Below are positions 25,201-33,060 of a stretch of DNA of 64,000 bases, piece by piece (the first letter of the stretch is position 1; each line of letters starts with the position of its first letter). The position numbers and the translations under genes are program-made. Origin of the DNA: Eubacteriales bacterium (lineage in GTDB: Bacteria; Bacillota; Clostridia; Lachnospirales; Lachnospiraceae). The DNA is taken from contig JAUNCI010000001.1 in NCBI GenBank assembly GCA_030526665.1, positions 157,935-221,934 of the forward strand, given 5' to 3'. The notes beneath the pieces were generated by a model that searched no databases, was not told the DNA's origin, and saw nothing but the letters and a program-made list of their open reading frames with translations.

Positions 25201-25751
25201 TGACTCTTTTGAAAGTATTGGCAAAGGAAAAAAATCCGGACTGGGAAATCAGTAAAATTCGCAAGTCACTTCTTGAAGAGTGTGTAAAAGATAAAATGAC
25301 ATTTGCTTTTTTCCGCAAACTGCCAACAAAACTTTTAGAACCATATCAGTTAGATGATAAAGCATTTGTTGAGTACCATGCGGCTCCGGAAGATAAGGTG
25401 ACTCTTTATTATGCCTTAGATAATGGGCTGGGAATGCCATTGGAGTACAAAAGCGAACCACTTCATAATATGTATGAAGGAATTTGTGTAAAGGCGTTTA
25501 CACTGTTTTACGGAGAAACTTTGCATTATTATTTTAAAATCAATCATGCCGGCAAGAAAAAAACAACTTCAGAGCGTGTTTTGACAATGAATCGTTCAGA
25601 TAGTTCATTGATGAATAAATATCAGATGATCAATCAAATCTTGTCAGCGAGAAGATTAGATAAAAAAGAAGAAGCAGTATACAGAATGAGACAGTATCTC
25701 AGACAGGAGCAGTATGTCAGAGAAATGTTTCAGATTATCGATGAAAGCTAA
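22212..25751 (+). CDS. Large DUF5717-like protein: beta domains plus long helical-repeat array
   Basis: A ~1179-aa protein of no known function that I associate with the Lachnospiraceae DUF5717 family. By eye, residues ~37-115 and ~215-290 are beta-rich sandwich-like domains, residues ~300-1080 are a continuous run of short amphipathic helices resembling a TPR/alpha-solenoid, and the last ~95 residues return to beta strands. I see no signal peptide and no transmembrane segment. The start is probably TTG at 22212 after AAAGGGGAGA, inside the 3' end of the kinase gene. The next two genes encode an actin/Hsp70-fold protein and a TPR protein with compatible spacing, so the three likely work together. 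Confidence 0.75.
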   Translation: MEKKIAQRLKGQFEYQQPELLYSQKKLRQVLKADETYAGEVYIGTEENRKLRGYVKSTNVRIQPEIESFTGTTVKIPYTVNMNGLTSGENVKGYFCFITNIGEHRLPFEFEVEQEDLLNESGEKMTLEEFGRLAKENFREAYRLFTNDRFSGILDEKSSIGWTTYLGMTKQPVTYQHLEEYLIASGLKSAVSISLPDEKLEFFDIKDSVQESFAVKRSGWGHLRMEVETKGTFLEVSKHVVTDEDFIGSTYRGTFIIRKEKLGKGKQYGEITLRTPYQKLRIIVTASTESDLGINRVLMEKKYKLALVKDYLDYRLGKLDKSAWTSSGQFELNQLKETGFDYPEYQLYRAYLLHCQENDDEARQILTRYMDRQYSKDDLEMAGFYLYVCMETGLYKNKENAIEKIRGFFRRKNDSFILFWILLQSDSAMKDYPTAALFTMEELFDKGCRSPLLYQEAWARISSEISLFHKLTPFWVQIFLFAAKHDLISEELAMRAAYLSGYEKEFSESTYALLCYLADHFSTDDILEAICKYITKGNPREKRHFRWFAKAIQLGLRLTGLYENYIETMDTSYQKELPKALLLYFTYNNRSLGDSKKAFIYACVIANKQKDPENYENYYPAIKNFANNKLAEGCMDENYAVIYQDVFEKAENKETADALASCMFVYRLYCEDDKIRSVIVRHGQMSDEEVYPCVRGVAYPRIYTDDAQILFQDEKQRRYVKTVSYNSTKLMDERKMYHSVLEQGISDIGVLLHYAEHSVIQKDNLKYYLQIAQRPEFSDEFRLKKKKEILNYYLKQDVSDEVAEELKSLDLESYAGVDKNALIQILTNAEMYDEALDLLKNYGTESVQTSLLMKVLNNALKKEEHEEDSHLVALAAGLLRKDIYNKNTLRYLTAHETGTIEDLILIWKKDNENGIDTAALEEKILALLIFTNDYRKDGENVFASYVKHIQNIVIASGYLTHICYGIFVKEYPMDEFIKKQLLIAYNEDWKVDKICHLTLLKVLAKEKNPDWEISKIRKSLLEECVKDKMTFAFFRKLPTKLLEPYQLDDKAFVEYHAAPEDKVTLYYALDNGLGMPLEYKSEPLHNMYEGICVKAFTLFYGETLHYYFKINHAGKKKTTSERVLTMNRSDSSLMNKYQMINQILSARRLDKKEEAVYRMRQYLRQEQYVREMFQIIDES

Positions 25752-25799
25752 TGATGCAGAACTAAAAGATTTAGAAGGAAAAGATTAAGGAATTAAGGA

Positions 25800-27047
25800 A
25801 TGAACGAAACACGGGATTTGATCATAGGACTTGATTTTGGAAAAGAAAATACACAGATCAGTTATTTTGATCGTAAAGCAGACGAACCTGTGACGATTTC
25901 AGTAAAAGCCGGAAGTATGTTGTTTGAAATGCCGACCTGTCTGTGCAAAAGAATGGATAAAGGTGATTATTGTGTGGGGCTTGAAGCACAGTATTTTGTC
26001 GAAAATAAGGATGCCGAAATGATTGAAGATCTGTACGGTATCATAGAACAGGAAGCACCGGTCAAGGTTGGCAAGGAGATGATTGCACCATCAGAACTTT
26101 TGGCGAATTATCTCAAAGGTGTGCTGAAGTTTCTGGGAGTCCTGGACATTGTAAAAAATACCAGATGTATATCCGTTTGTATGCCGTCGCTGGGAAAAAT
26201 CCAGATTTCCAATTTCAAAAAAGCTTTTGAAAGACTTGGATATCAGGAGAAGCAATATCTCATTATGGAATATGGAGAAAGCTTTTATCACTATGTGTTT
26301 AGTCAGAAACAGGAACTTTGGAATCGAAGTGTTGGATGGTATGAATTCAAAAATGACCAGGTGACATTTCGAAAACTATCTATTAATCCAACGACAAAAC
26401 TAACGCTTGTTCGAATGGAAGAGCCGGTTTCGGCACAGCTGAGCACGGAAAAAGAACAGCGAGATCTGGATTTTGGTGAGTTTGTTGATCGGACTGTGGG
26501 TACAGATCTCTACTCCAGCATTCAGATTACAGGTTACGGATTCAGTCGGGAATGGGCTGAAAAATCAGTTATAAAGCTTTGCTATCAGAAACGAAAAGTA
26601 TTTTTCGGAAATAACTTGTTTACAAAAGGTGCCTGTGCAGCAGGAAAAGAACGTCTTGAGGACAGAAGACTCAAAGACTACTGTTATGTGAGCGAAGCGC
26701 TGGTTACATCGGAAGTGGGAATGGATATGCGCATTATGGGAGCACCTGCATACTATCCACTGCTGAAAGCCGGTGTAAACTGGTATGAGAGCAGAGCACA
26801 TTGCGAAATGATATTGGATGATGTGAAAGAGCTTGTTTTTGTTGTGACTCCAATGGGGTCACCGGATAAAAAATGGATTGCAATGCATTTGGACGGGCTT
26901 CCGAAACGTCCAAATAAAACAACCAGAATTTCTCTGGATATGGAATACATCTCTGCAAAAGAATGCAAGGTAGAAGTTTGTGACCTTGGGTTTGGTGAGT
27001 TGTATCCATCCAGCAAAAAAGTCTGGAAAGAAACGGTACAATGGTAA
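25800..27047 (+). CDS. Actin/Hsp70-fold ATPase-like protein (DUF5716-like)
   Basis: A 415-aa protein whose N-terminus, IIGLDFGKENTQISYFD, is a phosphate-1 loop of the actin/Hsp70/sugar-kinase superfamily. A later segment, VFFGNNLFTKGACAAG (about residue 270), resembles the AKGAA adenosine-side motif of Hsp70. The C-terminal ~100 residues are beta-rich and could act as a substrate- or partner-binding part, but do not look like a DnaK substrate domain. I associate it with DUF5716, of unknown function. It lies 48 bp after the large helical protein and 12 bp before a TPR gene, hinting at an Hsp70-like machine with dedicated cofactors. Confidence 0.78.
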   Translation: MNETRDLIIGLDFGKENTQISYFDRKADEPVTISVKAGSMLFEMPTCLCKRMDKGDYCVGLEAQYFVENKDAEMIEDLYGIIEQEAPVKVGKEMIAPSELLANYLKGVLKFLGVLDIVKNTRCISVCMPSLGKIQISNFKKAFERLGYQEKQYLIMEYGESFYHYVFSQKQELWNRSVGWYEFKNDQVTFRKLSINPTTKLTLVRMEEPVSAQLSTEKEQRDLDFGEFVDRTVGTDLYSSIQITGYGFSREWAEKSVIKLCYQKRKVFFGNNLFTKGACAAGKERLEDRRLKDYCYVSEALVTSEVGMDMRIMGAPAYYPLLKAGVNWYESRAHCEMILDDVKELVFVVTPMGSPDKKWIAMHLDGLPKRPNKTTRISLDMEYISAKECKVEVCDLGFGELYPSSKKVWKETVQW

Positions 27048-27059
27048 GGAGGTGTTGAT

Positions 27060-27848
27060 ATGGGATCTTATATTTTATGTCAGGTCAAAAAGGCATCGAC
27101 GCCGTTTTATATAGAAAATATCAGCACAAATATCTATACGATCGAAGAATTGTGCTACTATCTGTACAATAATCTGTACTTGCTTGACCAGACCATTGTA
27201 AATGAAGAACTGGCAAATTGGCTGGAGCAGGAATTGGGGCTGGTAAAGCTCGCTGCGAAATTAAAGCCGCATTTGGGAAAATTTGCTTCAGAAGAGGATA
27301 TTTTATATCCGATTTTTAAAGAAATAAATTATTTGACATATGAGGAATTAAAGCAGCTGAATGTTAAGCTTTCAAAAATGAATACACAGACAGCAGCCAT
27401 GAGAGAAAAATGTAAAGCGGATCTTCTGGTTCGAAACGGAATGTATGTGAAAGCGATTCAGGTATATCGAAAATTACTGGAAAAAAGCGATCTGGATGAA
27501 AACGACGAGCAGCTTCCGGAGAAAATCTATCATAACCTGGGATGTGCGTACAGTTATCTGTTTCAGATGGAAAATGCTCTGGATTGTTTCAAAAAGGAAT
27601 ATGAGATCAGCAAGACAGATGAAGCATTAAAGATGTATCTGATCGCATACAAAACGGTTCGTACTCCTTTGGAATATGAGAGTCTTCTCAGTGAACTAAA
27701 GGTGAGTGAGAACGTGTTATCCGAGATTGAACAGGCTTTGGAACGTTTTGCAAGAATACCTGAAAAATCCGTCTATTCACAGCATGTAGATGAGGGATTA
27801 AGAGAAATCATGAGTAATTATCACAGAAGTACGGGCAGTTACGCTTGA
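27060..27848 (+). CDS. TPR-repeat protein of the DUF5717/DUF5716 module
   Basis: A 262-aa helical protein. The N-terminal half (YTIEELCYYLYNNLYLLD and following) is a conserved-looking helical domain; residues ~135-200 contain TPR-like units (AIQVYRKLLEKSD, IYHNLGCAYSYLFQMENALD, CFKKEYEISKTDEAL). TPR proteins are common partners of Hsp70. There is no signal peptide or membrane segment, so it is likely cytosolic. AAGGAGGTG precedes the ATG and the gap from the actin-fold gene is 12 bp. The promoter of purB overlaps its stop codon, so the module ends here. Confidence 0.8.
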   Translation: MGSYILCQVKKASTPFYIENISTNIYTIEELCYYLYNNLYLLDQTIVNEELANWLEQELGLVKLAAKLKPHLGKFASEEDILYPIFKEINYLTYEELKQLNVKLSKMNTQTAAMREKCKADLLVRNGMYVKAIQVYRKLLEKSDLDENDEQLPEKIYHNLGCAYSYLFQMENALDCFKKEYEISKTDEALKMYLIAYKTVRTPLEYESLLSELKVSENVLSEIEQALERFARIPEKSVYSQHVDEGLREIMSNYHRSTGSYA

Positions 27849-27873
27849 TTTTGAAGTTGTCGTGTTATATAAT
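27845..27873 (+). promoter_or_regulatory. Promoter of the purB-purA operon
   Basis: TTGATT (27845-27850) and TATAAT (27868-27873) with a 17-bp spacer overlap the stop codon of the TPR gene. The ~110-nt leader holds a small GCAGCT/AGCTGC stem-loop; I recognise no purine riboswitch in it. Confidence 0.7.
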
Positions 27874-27987
27874 GCAAGCGTCAAATCAGTAATACGTTGA
27901 AATGAGATGCAGCTGATCACGAATGGAGAAAAGCTGCAGAAACCCTGAAACAGTATAGAAAAACTAAGAATAACAGGAGAGAAAAAG

Positions 27988-29421
27988 ATGAGTACAGACA
28001 GATACATTAGTCCATTATCTGAGCGTTATGCAAGCAAAGAAATGCAGTATATTTTTTCACCGGATATGAAATTCCGTACATGGAGAAAACTTTGGATCGC
28101 ACTTGCAGAAACAGAAAAAGAACTGGGTTTAAATATTACACAGGAACAGATCGATGAACTGAAGGAACATGCGGAAGACATCAACTATGATGTTGCAAAA
28201 GAGCGCGAACGTCAGGTTCGTCACGATGTTATGTCTCACGTATATGCATATGGAGTTCAGTGCCCAAAAGCAAAAGGAATCATCCATCTTGGCGCAACCT
28301 CCTGTTATGTAGGTGATAATACAGACGTTATCGTAATGGCAGAAGCTCTGAAATTAGTGCGCAAAAAACTTGTGAATGTAATTGCTGAACTTGCAAAATT
28401 TGCAGATGAGTTTAAGGCACAGCCAACATTGGCATTTACACATTTTCAGCCGGCACAGCCAACAACAGTAGGAAAACGTGCTACACTTTGGACACAGGAA
28501 TTTTTGATGGATCTGGAAGATCTGGAATATGTGATCAGTACATTGAAACTTCTTGGTTCAAAAGGAACAACAGGAACACAGGCAAGCTTTTTGGAATTGT
28601 TTGACGGAGATCAGGAGACAATCGATAAGATCGATCCGATGATTGCTGAAAAAATGGGATTCAAAGAATGCTTCCCTGTATCCGGACAGACTTATTCTCG
28701 TAAATTAGATACACGTGTATTAAATGTACTTGCCGGTATTGCAGCAAGTGCGCATAAAATGTCAAATGACATTCGTCTGCTTCAGCATCTGAAAGAAGTG
28801 GAAGAACCATTTGAAAAATCACAGATCGGTTCTTCTGCTATGGCATACAAGAGAAATCCAATGAGAAGTGAGCGAATTGCATCTCTGTCAAGATATGTCA
28901 TGATCGATGCGCTGAATCCTGCGATTACATCTGCAACACAGTGGTTCGAGAGAACTCTGGATGACTCTGCAAATAAACGTCTGAGTGTACCGGAAGGCTT
29001 CCTTGCAATCGATGGAATTCTTGATCTTTGCCTGAATGTTGTTGATGGTCTGGTTGTATATCCAAAGGTTATTGAAAAACGTCTGATGTCAGAACTTCCA
29101 TTTATGGCTACTGAAAATATTATGATGGATGCCGTAAAAGCAGGCGGAGACAGACAGGAACTTCATGAACGTATCCGCGAATTGTCTATGGAAGCAGGAA
29201 AAAATGTAAAAGTAAACGGTCTTGACAACAATCTTCTTGAACTGATTGCAGCAGATCCTGCATTCAATCTGACTCTCGAAGAACTTCAGAAGACTATGGA
29301 TCCTACAAAATACGTTGGACGTGCAAAAGAGCAGACAGAGCGCTTTGTAACAAAGGTTGTTCAGCCGGTTTTAGATGCACACAAAGAACTGCTTGGTGTA
29401 AAAGCAGAAATTAATGTGTAA
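27988..29421 (+). CDS. purB: Adenylosuccinate lyase
   Basis: Purine biosynthesis enzyme that releases fumarate from SAICAR and from adenylosuccinate. The 477-aa protein belongs to the fumarase/aspartase superfamily, with HLGATSCYVGDNTD (about residue 90), THFQPAQPTTVGKR (about 150) and the signature SSAMAYKRNPMRSER (about 290). It precedes purA by 21 bp, so the two steps from IMP to AMP are co-expressed. AACAGGAGAG precedes the ATG. Confidence 0.97.
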   Translation: MSTDRYISPLSERYASKEMQYIFSPDMKFRTWRKLWIALAETEKELGLNITQEQIDELKEHAEDINYDVAKERERQVRHDVMSHVYAYGVQCPKAKGIIHLGATSCYVGDNTDVIVMAEALKLVRKKLVNVIAELAKFADEFKAQPTLAFTHFQPAQPTTVGKRATLWTQEFLMDLEDLEYVISTLKLLGSKGTTGTQASFLELFDGDQETIDKIDPMIAEKMGFKECFPVSGQTYSRKLDTRVLNVLAGIAASAHKMSNDIRLLQHLKEVEEPFEKSQIGSSAMAYKRNPMRSERIASLSRYVMIDALNPAITSATQWFERTLDDSANKRLSVPEGFLAIDGILDLCLNVVDGLVVYPKVIEKRLMSELPFMATENIMMDAVKAGGDRQELHERIRELSMEAGKNVKVNGLDNNLLELIAADPAFNLTLEELQKTMDPTKYVGRAKEQTERFVTKVVQPVLDAHKELLGVKAEINV

Positions 29422-29442
29422 TTATCAGAGGAGGAAAGTGTT

Positions 29443-30723
29443 ATGGTAAAAGCAGTAGTTGGAGCAAACTGGGGTGATGAAGGTAAAGGTAAAATCACTG
29501 ACATGCTTGGTGAAAAAGCCGATATTATCGTACGTTTCCAGGGCGGTGCAAATGCAGGACATACAATTGTAAATGATTATGGTAAATTTGCATTACATAC
29601 ATTGCCATCAGGCGTGTTTTATGATCATACAACAAGCATCATAGGTAATGGTGTAGCATTAAATATTCCGGTATTTTTCAAAGAGTATAATGAAATCATC
29701 AGTCGTGGTGTTCCGGCACCGAAGATCATGATTTCTGACAGAGCACAGATGGTAATGCCATACCACGTTTTATTCGATCAGTATGAAGAAGAACGTCTGG
29801 GTGGAAAATCATTTGGATCAACAAAATCCGGTATTGCACCATTTTACTCAGATAAATATGCAAAAATCGGTTTTCAGGTAAGTGAATTGTTTGATGAAGA
29901 AGCACTGAAAGAAAAACTTGTTCGCGTATGCGAGACGAAAAATGTACTTCTCGAGCATTTGTATCATAAACCTGCTTTAAATCCGGATGAGTTATTTGAG
30001 GAACTCATGGAATATAAAAAAATGGTTGAGCCATATGTTGGCGATGTTTCTGCATTTTTGTGGAACGCAATCAAAGAAGGAAAAGAAATTCTGTTAGAAG
30101 GTCAGCTGGGATCACTGAAAGATCCGGACCATGGTATTTATCCAATGGTTACCTCTTCTTCTACACTTGCTGCTTACGGTGCAATCGGAGCAGGACTTCC
30201 GCCATATGAAATCAAACAGATCATCACTGTATGTAAAGCATATTCCAGTGCTGTCGGAGCAGGTGCCTTTGTATCTGAGATTTTCGGCGAAGAAGCGGAT
30301 GAGCTTAGAAGACGCGGCGGTGACGGCGGTGAATACGGAGCTACAACAGGTCGTCCGAGACGTATGGGATGGTTTGACTGTGTTGCTTCCAAATATGGAT
30401 GCCGTATCCAGGGAACAACAGATGTTGCCTTTACTGTTCTCGATGTTCTCGGTTATCTGGATGAAATTCCGGTTTGTGTCGGATATGAGATCGATGGAAA
30501 AGTAACAACAGATTTCCCTACAACAGGACTTCTGGAAAAAGCAAAACCGGTTCTGAAAGTGCTTCCGGGATGGAAAACAGATATCAGAGGTATCAAAAAA
30601 TACGAAGACCTTCCGGAAAACTGCAGAAAATATATTGAATTCTGTGAAGAACAGATTGGGTTCCCAATTACAATGGTATCCAACGGACCGGGAAGATCTG
30701 ATATTATCTATAGAAATAAATAA
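29443..30723 (+). CDS. purA: Adenylosuccinate synthetase
   Basis: GTP-dependent enzyme joining IMP and aspartate to adenylosuccinate. The 426-aa sequence starts with VVGANWGDEGKGKITD, the family's GTP/IMP loop, and has GNGVALNIP, SDRAQMVMPYH, the LLEGQLGSLKDPDHG block and TGRPRRMGWFDC. The arrangement after purB makes a complete IMP-to-AMP branch. A GC-rich hairpin follows. Confidence 0.97.
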   Translation: MVKAVVGANWGDEGKGKITDMLGEKADIIVRFQGGANAGHTIVNDYGKFALHTLPSGVFYDHTTSIIGNGVALNIPVFFKEYNEIISRGVPAPKIMISDRAQMVMPYHVLFDQYEEERLGGKSFGSTKSGIAPFYSDKYAKIGFQVSELFDEEALKEKLVRVCETKNVLLEHLYHKPALNPDELFEELMEYKKMVEPYVGDVSAFLWNAIKEGKEILLEGQLGSLKDPDHGIYPMVTSSSTLAAYGAIGAGLPPYEIKQIITVCKAYSSAVGAGAFVSEIFGEEADELRRRGGDGGEYGATTGRPRRMGWFDCVASKYGCRIQGTTDVAFTVLDVLGYLDEIPVCVGYEIDGKVTTDFPTTGLLEKAKPVLKVLPGWKTDIRGIKKYEDLPENCRKYIEFCEEQIGFPITMVSNGPGRSDIIYRNK

Positions 30724-30747
30724 TCACTCCGTGAGGAGTATGTGTGA

Positions 30748-30773
30748 TACGCCGGGGAGAAATCCCCGGCGTA
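30748..30773 (+). terminator. Probable terminator after purA
   Basis: An 11-bp GC-rich stem (TACGCCGGGGA/TCCCCGGCGTA) with a tight loop follows purA. The downstream U run is weak (GTTTGT), so it may be partial. A second small hairpin (ACTCC GTGA GGAGT) precedes it. Confidence 0.6.
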
Positions 30774-30791
30774 GTTTGTATGAGGTGAAGA

Positions 30792-31604
30792 ATGAAAAAA
30801 TCAAAAAGAATTCTGGCATTGCTGGGAGCAGTGATTCTGCTGGCTGTATTCTGTCTGCCTATGATTACTGCTTTTGGCAGCGGAGAAAATGCAAATGGAA
30901 TATTTGTTGCATCTATATTTGCGGTGTTTTTCGTGGCGGTGATGGCTTATTTGATTATGCTGGTCTATCGAGTGATAGATAAACGAAAAACACCGGATGG
31001 CCCCGTCAAAAATATCATTTTTGATGTTGGCAATGTTTTGTTGAAATATGATTGGGAAAGCTATCTGGCAGGGTATCATTTTGAACAGGAAAAGTATGAA
31101 CGAATTGCCGATGCTGTTTTTCGCAGTAAAACATGGGTGGAGCGTGATCGTGGAGATCTGACAGAGCAGGAATATGTGGAGCAGATGGTTGCCGCAGATC
31201 CGGAGGATGAAAAGGAAATTCGCGAAATTATGAAAAACTGCAAAGGAACGACCTCATCGCTTGATTATGCTGCAACATGGACGGCGTATCTGAAAAAACA
31301 GGGATATCGATTGTATGTATTGTCAAACTACTGTGATTATATGAGAAATGAAACGATCAAAGATATGACATTCCTGAAAAATATGGACGGGGTGGTATTT
31401 TCCTGTGATGTACATATGATAAAACCGGAAGCGGAGATTTACCGATATGTGCTGAACACATATGGACTTGATGCAAAAGAAACGGTTTTTATTGATGATC
31501 GAAAAGAAAACTGCGAAGGCGCCGAAAAAGAAGGAATTCATGCAATCGTATTTACGTCATTCAAACAGGCGGCGGCAGAGCTGGAGCAGCTCGGAGTTAA
31601 ATGA
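30792..31604 (+). CDS. Membrane-anchored HAD-superfamily hydrolase (YihX-like domain)
   Basis: A 270-aa fusion of two N-terminal transmembrane helices (about residues 7-27 and 38-60) with a HAD phosphatase domain facing the cytosol. HAD motif I is IIFDVGNVLL (nucleophile Asp, about residue 76), motif II is YVLSNYC, motif III the lysine in HMIKPEAEIY, and motif IV VFIDDRKENCEGA. The DxGN form of motif I is typical of YihX/epoxide-hydrolase-like HADs, which dephosphorylate small sugar phosphates; the membrane anchor is unusual for them. Substrate unknown. Confidence 0.85.
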   Translation: MKKSKRILALLGAVILLAVFCLPMITAFGSGENANGIFVASIFAVFFVAVMAYLIMLVYRVIDKRKTPDGPVKNIIFDVGNVLLKYDWESYLAGYHFEQEKYERIADAVFRSKTWVERDRGDLTEQEYVEQMVAADPEDEKEIREIMKNCKGTTSSLDYAATWTAYLKKQGYRLYVLSNYCDYMRNETIKDMTFLKNMDGVVFSCDVHMIKPEAEIYRYVLNTYGLDAKETVFIDDRKENCEGAEKEGIHAIVFTSFKQAAAELEQLGVK

Positions 31605-31678
31605 TGTAACATCCGGAAGAAAAATGATAGAATGCTTCGGAATTGATAAATGTAACGATCTCGGAGACGAATGAATGC

Positions 31679-31707
31679 TTTACAATAAAACGTAATAGTG
31701 GTATAAT
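31679..31707 (+). promoter_or_regulatory. Promoter of the SEC-C domain gene
   Basis: TTTACA (31679-31684) and TATAAT (31702-31707) are 17 bp apart, about 83 bp before the start codon. Confidence 0.7.
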
Positions 31708-31789
31708 ACCGATGCTAAGTTTATATGAATGTGAAATTGAAATCATACTTTCACATGAAAAGAGAATAATTTGAAAAGAGGATAAATTA

Positions 31790-32302
31790 ATGAGTGATAA
31801 AGCATTACTGGACCAGTGGCGTGATATCGCATATGATCAGGAAGCAGACAGAAGCAGACTTCAGAAATTCTGGGCTACATATTTTAATATTGAAAAAGGA
31901 ATTTATGAACAGCTTCTCACAGATCCGGATACTGTTGTAACCGGAACCGTAAAAGAACTTGCTGAAAAATACGGACAGGAAGTTTTGACAATGGTTGGAT
32001 TTCTTGATGGTATCAATGACAGTTTGAAAACACCAAACCCAATTGAAACTATGGATGAAAATACAGTTGTAAGCCTTGAGTTTGATAAAGAACTTCTTTA
32101 CAAAAACATGGTTGATGCAAAAGCAGACTGGCTGTATGAACTTCCACAGTGGAATGACATTTTTACAGCAGAAAAGAGAAAAGAATTGTATCTGGAACAG
32201 AAAAAATCAGGTACAATCGTTAAAGGACATAAAGTTGGACGTAACGATCCATGTCCATGCGGAAGCGGCAAAAAATACAAACATTGCTGCGGTAGAAATT
32301 GA
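31790..32302 (+). CDS. SEC-C zinc-finger domain protein
   Basis: A 170-aa protein ending in a classic SEC-C zinc-binding motif ([19 protein letters not shown], residues ~150-168), the same module that ends SecA. The rest is helical with no recognised domain. SEC-C proteins are thought to bind SecB, ribosomes or other partners through the zinc finger; this protein's function is unknown. It has its own promoter and is followed at once by a hairpin terminator that overlaps the front of the next open frame. Confidence 0.85.
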   Translation: MSDKALLDQWRDIAYDQEADRSRLQKFWATYFNIEKGIYEQLLTDPDTVVTGTVKELAEKYGQEVLTMVGFLDGINDSLKTPNPIETMDENTVVSLEFDKELLYKNMVDAKADWLYELPQWNDIFTAEKRKELYLEQKKSGTIVKGHKVGRNDPCPCGSGKKYKHCCGRN

Positions 32303-32311
32303 TGATGATTT

Positions 32312-32340
32312 GCACAGCAGGATCCCTGCTGTGCATTTTT
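32312..32340 (+). terminator. Terminator after the SEC-C gene
   Basis: A perfect 10-bp stem, GCACAGCAGG/CCTGCTGTGC, with a 3-nt loop is followed by ATTTTTTATT. It lies inside the extended frame of the next gene, so it bears on where that gene starts. Confidence 0.8.
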
Positions 32341-32346
32341 TATTAC

Positions 32347-33060
32347 ATGGCAATTATCATTCACAACGGATTCTGGCAGCTTGATTTTTCCATATTCTGG
32401 GTGTTATGCAGTCTTTTGCTGGGAGGAACGGCTGTATTGATACATTGGGAAAAATTACACGGTGCGATTCTTCCGAATGCTGTGAAATTGATAATCGGAA
32501 TTACAGCGGCAGTATTTTTGCTGATTGCAGGTGTATTGGGAACACTTGTAGTACGCAAAATGGCTTCTCAGCCGCCGAAAGGTCTGTCTTATGTGATTGT
32601 ACTGGGAGCGCATGTTAGAGGCGAAGTTCCATCGAAGGCACTTCAAAAAAGAATTGATCGTGCGTATGAGTACGCATTGGAAAATCCGGATACGATTTTG
32701 ATTCTGTCCGGTGGACAGGGATCCGGGGAAGCAATTTCGGAGGCGGAATGTATGAGACGATGTCTGCTTGAAATGGGAGTGGAAGAAAAAAGGATGGTGC
32801 TGGAGAAAAACTCCACCACCACCAGAGAAAATTTACTGTTTTCCGATAAAATGACCAATTGCAAGGAACAGCCTATAGGATTGATATCAAATGATTTTCA
32901 TATCTATCGGGCATTATATATTGCAAAAAGTCTGGGATTTAACAAGGCGTGCGGTATCGCCGCACCGACAGACAAAATCAGCGTACCAAACTATGTGGTT
33001 CGTGAAATTTTTGCATTGATGAAAGCCTGGATAATCAATCTGAAAAATACTTCTGCTTGA
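32347..33060 (+). CDS. YdcF/SanA-family (DUF218) membrane protein
   Basis: A protein with two hydrophobic N-terminal segments and a DUF218 domain (SYVIVLGAHVRGEVPSKAL, LILSGGQGSGEAISEAE, TRENLLFS, ISNDFHIYRA). Members such as SanA and ElyC affect envelope and peptidoglycan precursor processes; the reaction is not known. The start is uncertain. ATG at 32347 (237 aa) lies just after the terminator but has a poor ribosome site; the frame is open back to an ATG at 32302 that overlaps the SEC-C stop as TGATG, which would allow re-initiation. Confidence 0.82.
   Translation: MAIIIHNGFWQLDFSIFWVLCSLLLGGTAVLIHWEKLHGAILPNAVKLIIGITAAVFLLIAGVLGTLVVRKMASQPPKGLSYVIVLGAHVRGEVPSKALQKRIDRAYEYALENPDTILILSGGQGSGEAISEAECMRRCLLEMGVEEKRMVLEKNSTTTRENLLFSDKMTNCKEQPIGLISNDFHIYRALYIAKSLGFNKACGIAAPTDKISVPNYVVREIFALMKAWIINLKNTSA

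Noticed and set aside
27849-27987. A purine riboswitch before purB
   Set aside because: The leader has only a small stem-loop and no conserved three-way-junction purine aptamer sequence that I can recognise.
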